Below, piece by piece: positions 1-3,853 of a stretch of DNA of 6,731 nt. The notes under the pieces were generated by a model. It had not been told where the DNA came from and made no database searches. It saw only the letters and a program-made list of their open reading frames with translations. The translations under genes were made by a program, and so were the position numbers. The stretch covers positions 1 through 6,731 of the forward strand of contig CAZWUZ010000210.1 in assembly GCA_964637655.1 (NCBI GenBank). Reading direction: 5' to 3'. Source of the stretch: CAZWUZ01 sp964637655 [NCBI: uncultured bacterium]. Lineage in GTDB: Bacteria; DAOPZR01. Each line of letters opens with the position of its first letter. Within the stretch, counting starts at the first letter, position 1.

Positions 1-55
1 AAGTGGGTCACTTTGAAGTGCCCACGGGTGGGTCACTTTCAACTGCCCTTTGACA
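1..55. mobile_element. Probable end of an IS21-type insertion sequence (partial)
   Basis: The 12-bp motif GTGGGTCACTTT occurs twice as a direct repeat, at 3-14 and 28-39, 25 bp apart. Read on the minus strand the segment starts TGTCA at 55 and continues with GTGACCCAC-type repeats. Multiple short terminal repeats behind a TG end are typical of IS21-family elements; that is family knowledge. The boundary at 55 is inferred from where the similarity of the adjoining toxin gene to its family stops. No transposase gene is in the window, because the rest of the element would lie to the left. Another IS family with repeated ends is possible. Confidence 0.45.
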
Positions 56-225
56 CCCAAATGCCGGCAGTTCAGAACCGGGGACAGTGGTCCTTCTGCC
101 GCCAAGACGCGTATGTGGTCAACCAGTTTGGCAGCGGCAATGCCATTGTCTTTGGCTAACGCCTCAATGAAACCGGCAACCGGGTCCCGCCGCCCTTGAC
201 GAAAATACCGCACCTCCGGAATCAT
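56..225 (-). pseudogene. HigB/Gp49-type (RelE superfamily) toxin, 5' part only, cut by IS end
   Basis: Reading leftward from ATG at 225 gives about 56 codons beginning MIPEVRYFRQGRRDPVAGF and reaching VLNCRHLG, where the IS-like end starts. The pattern (R/K-rich first strand, G-R-x-DPV-x-x-F, a helical AK-rich centre, then G-P and a CRHLG-like turn) fits the phage Gp49/HigB toxin group of the RelE fold. Those toxins are ribosome-dependent mRNA interferases, normally about 100-120 residues long and followed by a HigA antitoxin. Here the C-terminal half, which would complete the active site, is missing. The frame stays open through the IS end to the window edge, giving a 75-codon fusion that is unlikely to be functional. 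It sits as the third cassette of the array, directly after the attC site of cassette B. Toxin-antitoxin cassettes with their own promoters are well known in chromosomal integrons. The family call is from pattern recognition, with no alignment run. Confidence 0.6.
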
Positions 226-231
226 GGTCAC

Positions 232-260
232 AGTATAAGCGATAACTTATATTTTGTCAA
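232..260 (-). promoter_or_regulatory. Sigma70-type promoter of the truncated toxin gene
   Basis: On the minus strand TTGACA (255-260) and TATACT (232-237) are separated by exactly 17 bp, a near-perfect housekeeping promoter. Only six bases separate the -10 box from the ATG at 225. Transcription should therefore start at or next to the start codon, giving a leaderless or nearly leaderless message. Confidence 0.75.
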
Positions 261-331
261 GGACTTTTTTTGCCAATCCGGACAATGGTAGTTGAGAGTA
301 ATTGGGATCAATTCATCAACTGTTCCTATTT

Positions 332-357
332 GCGTTTTGCCTGAGCGTTTTGCCTGA
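332..357. repeat. 13-bp tandem duplication at the start of cassette C
   Basis: GCGTTTTGCCTGA is present twice back to back, at 332-344 and 345-357. The right copy overlaps the R' core box of the attC junction (352-358), so a core-box-like GCCTGA is repeated 13 bp inside cassette C. It looks like a slippage duplication. Confidence 0.8.
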
Positions 358-416
358 CGATTAGCGTTCTGCGTTGAGCCGCGCGAGCGGCGAAGCACAG
401 GAACGCGAAGTTAGCC
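352..416 (-). other. attC recombination site of cassette B
   Basis: Read on the minus strand the 65-bp site is R'' GGCTAAC (410-416), a stem arm, a GCCGC-GCGA-GCGGC central hairpin, the returning arm, and R' GTCAGGC (352-358). The inner arms GCGTT and AACGC pair, with an extra unpaired G at 401. The site starts 46 bp past the stop codon of the cassette B gene. It matches the site at 1185-1249 at about 57 of 65 positions, with a compensatory stem change. R' does not pair perfectly with R'' here because, in an integrated array, that R' belongs to the next cassette (C). Cassette B's own R' is GTTAGCC at 1185-1191, an exact complement. Confidence 0.85.
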
Positions 417-462
417 CGCGTTTCAACTATTTTATTGGGCATGCTTCTCCATGCTCCATAGC

Positions 463-1119
463 TTATATCATTATCGTTAGGCAACGGTATATGGCAATAA
501 CAACAAACACCCACAGGACAATTGCCAACGCAATATTAAGCCATTGAATAACCGGGTGCTTTATCCGCATAAGACATATTCGTACTAGCATCAGCACTAA
601 CAATATCAGCAGTAGTCCAATTGTGAAATATGATTTACCTGCGCGATAGCCGAGAGGAGGTAACTGTTCTGTCGTGCCTTGGGCAAACACATAACGGATC
701 GTTTCCGATCCATATCGGTCGCCTTTATGCACCGACATTACTGTATAATTCGATCCGTCGCTGGTGTAGGCGTAGTTGTTATTCCATGGATCACTTGTAA
801 TGGTTGCGATATACGGTCCATTCCAACCGAGAACCGTGTCTGCCACTAGTTGGTTGAGAGTGGTGCGGGGAAATTGACTATCGGACACATCGACTTGATA
901 TAAAGCCAAAGCGGAATTGAATGCCCCAATATCACCGCAGGCCGCGCCAATTTTTGATCTTTCAATATCACTTGTCAGCGGCACTGGCAGTATAGCAAGA
1001 AGCGGAATGCCCAACAGAAACAAAACCAACAACAGGTAGAGCGGCCAAGCCGCCGGTGGTTTGCGCTGGACAGTAACCGGTGTGGAAATTGCACTTTCGG
1101 CATTATTTGGGCAATTCAA
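463..1119 (-). CDS. Cassette B: membrane protein with GspG-like pseudopilin domain
   Basis: 218 residues. The start is a TTG at 1119, supported by a strong GGGAGG (1126-1131) six bases upstream. Residues about 26-45 form a transmembrane helix (LYLLLVLFLLGIPLLAIL). Residues about 55-140 resemble the periplasmic part of GspG, the major pseudopilin of type II secretion: a helix with ALALYQVD, a strand after FPRT, W-NGPYI, then DPWNNNYAYTS and YTVMSVHKGD, where GspG has DPWGNPY and a calcium-binding loop. Two more membrane helices follow at about 165-185 and 192-213. The N-terminus lacks the prepilin peptidase motif (G-F-T-L-x-E), so it is probably not processed or assembled as a pilin. I infer an inner-membrane protein displaying a pseudopilin-like domain outside the cytoplasm; its role is unknown. 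The gene is the only cargo of one integron cassette and is more AT-rich than the chromosome to the right. No separate promoter is obvious, so it may depend on Pc or read-through. Confidence 0.8.
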   Translation of the reverse strand: MNCPNNAESAISTPVTVQRKPPAAWPLYLLLVLFLLGIPLLAILPVPLTSDIERSKIGAACGDIGAFNSALALYQVDVSDSQFPRTTLNQLVADTVLGWNGPYIATITSDPWNNNYAYTSDGSNYTVMSVHKGDRYGSETIRYVFAQGTTEQLPPLGYRAGKSYFTIGLLLILLVLMLVRICLMRIKHPVIQWLNIALAIVLWVFVVIAIYRCLTIMI

Positions 1120-1125
1120 TCGTTG

Positions 1126-1131
1126 CCTCCC
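1126..1131 (-). promoter_or_regulatory. Ribosome binding site deciding the TTG start of cassette B gene
   Basis: GGGAGG on the minus strand lies six bases before TTG at 1119. No ATG in the same frame is equally well placed, so the TTG start rests on this site. Confidence 0.7.
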
Positions 1132-1184
1132 GCGATTAGCGGAAAAACCATTTCGAACACTTTATCATATCTCATCATTTTACA

Positions 1185-1249
1185 GGCTAACGATTAGCGC
1201 TCTGCGTTGAGCCGCGCAAGCGGCGAAGCGCAGAAGCGCGAAGTTGGCC
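1185..1249 (-). other. attC recombination site of cassette A
   Basis: The 65-bp site has R'' GGCCAAC (1243-1249) and R' GTTAGCC (1185-1191) on the minus strand. Stem arms GCGCT-CTGCG and CGCAG-AGCGC pair with one extra unpaired A at about 1234, and the centre is a GCCGC-GCAA-GCGGC hairpin. Extra bases on one arm are the feature integron integrases use to choose the strand. The site begins 16 bp after the stop codon of cassette A. Relative to the site at 352-416, inner stem pairs change from GCGCT/AGCGC to GCGTT/AACGC, keeping the pairing. The R'' box is the exact complement of the core box GTTGGCC (2372-2378) that opens cassette A. Confidence 0.87.
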
Positions 1250-1265
1250 TTCGTGTCTTCATTTT

Positions 1266-2324
1266 TCAGTCGCCTTCTCTTTGTGCTATTTCATAGATAC
1301 CAAATAATGCCATATTTCTATTTTCCCAAGGCCGTGACCTCTCAATGGTGATATATCTTCCGAAGCAGTAGACGTAGTATGGGCTAAGCACTGTCGAGTC
1401 TGCAAACTGAATTGTGTTGAACTCCATCGAGTCAACATCCAATACATTCAAAATACAATTTTTTTGAGAATCGCGGGTACGAAAGCAAATAAAGCGATTC
1501 ATGGTTTCAAGCAGACTATCAGCACGAATAGCTTCAACTTCGTACTTGTAAAATACATTCATGTCAAAATCGTACACAATAATCCATGTAATATCTGGGA
1601 TTGGGCCATTAGGGGGACGCATTCGAGGATATGCTGAGAATATAAAATTTCTGCCCGATAAACAAAACTTCCACCCCCATCCTTCAAAACGGTATTCGTC
1701 ATTTGGCAATAGTTCTTGCCTGATTATTCCATTTCTGTCAATAAAATATAAGTGTTCGAGAACCGCCATGACTGACACCAACTGTTGATGTCTCGCAAGT
1801 ACAACATTTCCCGCATCCGAAACAAATGCCCTCGTCAACGATATTTCCTTGGTCCATAGCTTAGTACCGTTATCTGTTGATAGTGATATAGTGTTATCGC
1901 TATCGTTACGAACTAAGCAATATACACGATTGTCTGACCATGCAATAACCGTGGCGTTCCCCGGAATGCTAATCCCCTCCCCATCGGCAGTATCACCGGA
2001 CATTCCAACGGAATCGCCGCTACTTGCCGTGGCTTCATTTCCTATCAGTTGTCTTTTCATTTGTTCAAATTCGCTTCTCGAACTCGTGCGTGCGACTTGA
2101 TTGATTTCGAATTGTTCGGTTTTGTGAAATGTTCGAGTAGCGAGCGCGGATATGTCCATAGGGGCAATATTGGTGTCCGTAGATATGCTTGCAGGTCTGC
2201 CTGTTTCGGAAGACGCCTCATTTATATCACATATCCCTGCACATTCACCGATAAATACAACATACAATGTTAGCAGTAGACTGGCCAACCATCTATGGTC
2301 CGATGTTGCACGTATTGCGTTCAT
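1266..2324 (-). CDS. Cassette A: exported protein of unknown function, beta-propeller-like
   Basis: 352 residues, ATG at 2324. The N-terminus has a charged stretch, then a hydrophobic core (WLASLLLTLYVVFIGECAG) that looks like a signal peptide. I see no clean lipobox. Residues about 35-120 are Ser/Thr/Asp-rich and probably unstructured. From about 125 onward there are repeated beta-strand units such as VIAWSDNRVYCLV, TDNGTKLWTKEI, HLYFIDRNGIIR and WIIVYDFDMNVFY. These resemble PQQ- or WD-like propeller blades, in which a D-x-x-G turn precedes a tryptophan strand. I do not recognise the family. The gene is the first cassette behind the presumed Pc promoter and so should be the best expressed of the array. 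The start lacks a strong ribosome binding site. The stop is 16 bp before its attC, a normal cassette layout. Confidence 0.75.
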   Translation of the reverse strand: MNAIRATSDHRWLASLLLTLYVVFIGECAGICDINEASSETGRPASISTDTNIAPMDISALATRTFHKTEQFEINQVARTSSRSEFEQMKRQLIGNEATASSGDSVGMSGDTADGEGISIPGNATVIAWSDNRVYCLVRNDSDNTISLSTDNGTKLWTKEISLTRAFVSDAGNVVLARHQQLVSVMAVLEHLYFIDRNGIIRQELLPNDEYRFEGWGWKFCLSGRNFIFSAYPRMRPPNGPIPDITWIIVYDFDMNVFYKYEVEAIRADSLLETMNRFICFRTRDSQKNCILNVLDVDSMEFNTIQFADSTVLSPYYVYCFGRYITIERSRPWENRNMALFGIYEIAQREGD

Positions 2325-2371
2325 AGCATTGGTCTTAGTATCATTATTATTCCCATCCTACATTCATCACA

Positions 2372-2387
2372 GGCCAACGAGTTATTC
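2372..2387 (-). other. attI-like insertion site / leading core box of cassette A
   Basis: On the minus strand the site reads GAATAAC-TC-GTTGGCC: an L-like box ending AAC (2381-2387), two bases, then the core box GTTGGCC (2372-2378). That is close to the AAC-n-GTT layout of known attI sites. It lies about 48 bp before the start codon of the first cassette gene and has no partner box or stem that would make it a full attC. It also lies close to the point where base composition changes. GTTGGCC is the exact complement of the cassette A R'' box. No integrase gene is present to confirm an attI site. Confidence 0.6.
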
Positions 2388-2407
2388 TGTGAAAGCGTGT
2401 AACAACG

Positions 2408-2436
2408 ATTGTACTGCGTTGCTTTTGGAAAGTCAA
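2408..2436 (-). promoter_or_regulatory. Candidate Pc promoter driving the cassettes
   Basis: On the minus strand TTGACT (2431-2436) and TACAAT (2408-2413) are separated by exactly 17 bp, with the start of transcription expected near 2401. It points into cassette A and ends about 20 bp before the attI-like box. This is where an integron platform carries Pc when the promoter lies between integrase and attI. Confidence 0.75.
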
Positions 2437-2459
2437 GGGGGTGTTGAAATATGTCAAAA

Positions 2460-2724
2460 AGAGGGTGATTACGCAACGTATAGCCAGAAATGGTGTTGTG
2501 CTGGCGGCGGGAAAACGCGCGGGGGCGGGAAAATCGCAACGACGATGATAAGTACGCCTATACGGGGTGTTACACGAAAGGGGGGAGCAACTGTGTGGCG
2601 GTTACTGACTGGCTGCCGGTCACGCGGCCGACCGGGGAACTGCGCCCGCTGCGAATGGGATCGGGCATGCTCGCACGGTTATTGCCGGTAGTAGGTGACG
2701 GCAGAACGGAAGGGGCGGTGGGCG
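2460..2724. other. GC-rich stretch with no recognisable gene
   Basis: Neither strand gives a reading frame I would call a gene. Short open frames exist, for example 2490-2741 on the plus strand, but they lack a ribosome binding site and recognisable motifs. None shows the tyrosine recombinase motifs expected of an integron integrase or a remnant of one. Minor structures are GGCGGGAAAA repeated at 2506-2515 and 2524-2533, and a 6-bp hairpin CCGGTC/GACCGG at 2616-2635. The AT-rich array gives way to GC-rich DNA at its left edge. Confidence 0.5.
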
Positions 2725-2754
2725 TTGACGGAGCCGCCTGACCGGTGCTACGAT
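2725..2754 (+). promoter_or_regulatory. Candidate promoter for the retron-like transcript
   Basis: TTGACG (2725-2730) and TACGAT (2749-2754) are 18 bp apart, and TGC just before the -10 box gives an extended -10. Transcription would start near 2761, immediately upstream of the hairpin series and the reverse transcriptase gene. Confidence 0.55.
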
Positions 2755-2760
2755 GGCTCT

Positions 2761-2905
2761 GCCACCCTGGCGGCGCACAAGCGCACGGCTGATGTTTCGT
2801 CAGCCCGGTCGCACGACCGTTGTTGAGAGTGCAGGGTATTCATATTCCGGTTGCACCGGAATATGAATAGCAGGGGGCGCGGGGACGGGCGACTGTCCCC
2901 GCTTT
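2761..2905 (+). ncRNA. Putative retron ncRNA (msr-msd) with five hairpins
   Basis: Five hairpins follow one another before the reverse transcriptase. They are GCGC-acaa-GCGC (2773-2784), GGCTGA...TCAGCC with an inner G-C pair around a TTT loop (2787-2805), CGGTC-gcac-GACCG (2806-2819), a perfect 15-bp stem with a 3-base loop (2837-2869), and GCGGGGAC...GTCCCCGC followed by TTTT (2879-2906). The TGTTTCG loop of the second hairpin resembles an msr loop of retron Ec86, where a UUU loop matters for recognition by the reverse transcriptase. An AGC that could hold the branching guanosine lies at 2780-2782. The 15-bp stem would be the msd hairpin. The flanking a1/a2 repeats are not clear. The best pairing is CCTGG (2766-2770) with CCAGG (2916-2920), extended by TGGCTCT (2754-2760) with AGAGCCA (2921-2927) across a 5-base bulge, but part of it lies upstream of the predicted transcription start. 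The last hairpin with its T-run could instead be a terminator or attenuator. Confidence 0.6.
2837..2869. repeat. Perfect 15-bp inverted repeat
   Basis: The left arm 2837-2851 and right arm 2855-2869 (ACCGGAATATGAATA) are exact reverse complements with the loop TGC. The stem is more AT-rich than the surrounding DNA. It is the strongest secondary structure in the window and forms the likely msd stem of the retron-like RNA. Confidence 0.9.
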
Positions 2906-2916
2906 TCCAACCAAAC

Positions 2917-2924
2917 CAGGAGAG
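2917..2924 (+). promoter_or_regulatory. Ribosome binding site of the reverse transcriptase
   Basis: AGGAG at 2918-2922 lies six bases before ATG at 2929. This favours that start over the in-frame TTG at 2851, which falls inside the 15-bp hairpin. Confidence 0.75.
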
Positions 2925-2928
2925 CCAC

Positions 2929-3606
2929 ATGGGCTTCCTTGATTTCCTCTTTGCGGGACGCGGGCACGGCATCGACGAACTGGCGCGGCGCCTGGGCATG
3001 GACATAACCGCGCTGCAGGCGGTGCCGGTGCGCTACCAGACCTTTACCGTCCCCAAACGCAGCGGCGGTATGCGCACCATCAATGCCCCGGAAAAAGAAC
3101 TGAAAAAACTGCAGCGGAACCTGCTGCGGCGCGTCTTTGCCCGCTGGCACACGCATGATGCGGTGCACGGCTTCGCGCGCGGGAGGTCCATCCTCACTAA
3201 CGCGCAGCCTCATGCGGGCAAACCCGTGGTGGTGCGCATGGACATCCGCGACTTTTTCCCCGCGACGAAAGCGGCACGGCTGACGGAGTTCTTCCGCAAA
3301 CGCGGATGGAACAAACCGGCGGCAGCGCTGCTGACGCGCCTGTGTACCCACGAGGGCGGCCTGCCGCAGGGGGCGCCGACCAGCCCGTGCCTCGCCAACA
3401 TGGTCAATTACGGACTTGATATCGCGCTGGCCGGATTGGCCGGCCAGCATGGTGCGGTCTATACACGCTATGCGGACGACCTGACCTTTTCCTTTGCCCG
3501 AGACGACCGCAACGCCATCCACGCGCTGGTGCGCCAGGCGAAATTCATCTGTGCCGGCGCGGGCTACACGCTGCACCAGAAGAAAAAACTGCGCATCCGC
3601 CGGTAG
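2929..3606 (+). CDS. Retron-type reverse transcriptase, ended by an internal TAG
   Basis: 225 residues up to a TAG at 3604-3606. In order: YQTFTVPKRSGGMRTINAP (about 36-54, RT1), the HGF motif near 80, NAQPH at 91-95 (the NAxxH motif of retron region X), VVRMDIRDFFP with the first catalytic Asp at 105, GLPQGAPTSP at 144-153 (RT4), and RYADDLTFS with catalytic Asp 183-184 (RT5). NAxxH plus YADD plus a following VTG is specific to retron reverse transcriptases. These copy a structured RNA encoded just upstream into branched msDNA, usually as part of anti-phage defence. All polymerase catalytic residues are present, but region Y, which recognises the RNA, lies beyond the TAG. With the continuation to 3795 the protein would be about 288 residues, short for a retron enzyme. 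No effector gene is adjacent: the next gene is convergent. Composition matches the chromosome to the right. It may be a pseudogene, a read-through gene or a sequencing error. Confidence 0.85.
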   Translation: MGFLDFLFAGRGHGIDELARRLGMDITALQAVPVRYQTFTVPKRSGGMRTINAPEKELKKLQRNLLRRVFARWHTHDAVHGFARGRSILTNAQPHAGKPVVVRMDIRDFFPATKAARLTEFFRKRGWNKPAAALLTRLCTHEGGLPQGAPTSPCLANMVNYGLDIALAGLAGQHGAVYTRYADDLTFSFARDDRNAIHALVRQAKFICAGAGYTLHQKKKLRIRR

Positions 3607-3795
3607 CATCAGCGACAGGAGGTGACGGGGCTGGTGGTCAACGTGCGCCCGCAACTGCCGCGGGCGACCCGCCGCCGTCTGCGCGCCGTCGCGCACCGGG
3701 CACGCACCGGAAAAATACCGACGCTGCGGCGCGAACAGCGCGCGGGGTGGGACGCGCTGCTGGGCATGCTCGGCTCACCCCTGCGTCTTTCCTGA
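3607..3795 (+). pseudogene. C-terminal part of the reverse transcriptase after the TAG
   Basis: The same frame continues without a gap for 62 codons to TGA at 3793-3795. It begins HQRQEVTGLVVNVRP, the retron region Y signature with VTG, then a basic helical segment (TRRRLRAVAHRARTGKIPTL) and GWDALLG near the end, as in the thumb of retron enzymes. The homology continues directly across the stop codon, so one substitution, such as CAG to TAG, would explain the break. AGGAGG at 3617-3622 lies 11 bases before an in-frame GTG (3634), so separate translation of a fragment is conceivable. That motif also arises simply from the codons for Q-E-V. Confidence 0.8.
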
Positions 3796-3853
3796 GCGGC
3801 GCGCGGCACACACCTGCCTTGCACACACGGGGGGCAGATAAAACGGGAAAACC

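Noticed and set aside
2372-2450. A third attC site at the head of cassette A
   Set aside because: Only one core box and a short L-like box are present, with no matching R'' and no stem within 130 bp. It fits attI better.
2460-2724. Possible remnant of an integron integrase
   Set aside because: Translated frames on both strands show none of the tyrosine recombinase motifs (R...HxxR...Y).
2490-2741. Plus-strand open frame of 83 codons between the array and the retron
   Set aside because: It has no ribosome binding site, no recognisable motif and odd composition, and it overlaps the promoter of the retron-like RNA. Not called as a gene.
2879-2906. Simple Rho-independent terminator upstream of the reverse transcriptase
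   Set aside because: The hairpin plus TTTT fits a terminator, but no gene ends before it and it lies inside the hairpin series. Kept as part of the putative RNA, with attenuation as an alternative.
2851-2928. Upstream TTG start for the reverse transcriptase
   Set aside because: It falls inside the 15-bp hairpin, has no ribosome binding site, and the added residues do not look like the family. ATG 2929 has AGGAG at good spacing.
2800-3696. Minus-strand open frame of 298 codons
   Set aside because: It is antisense to the reverse transcriptase, which has clear catalytic motifs.
3796-3853. Bidirectional terminator between the convergent genes
   Set aside because: Only a weak 5-bp stem (CTGCC/GGCAG) without a T-run is visible.
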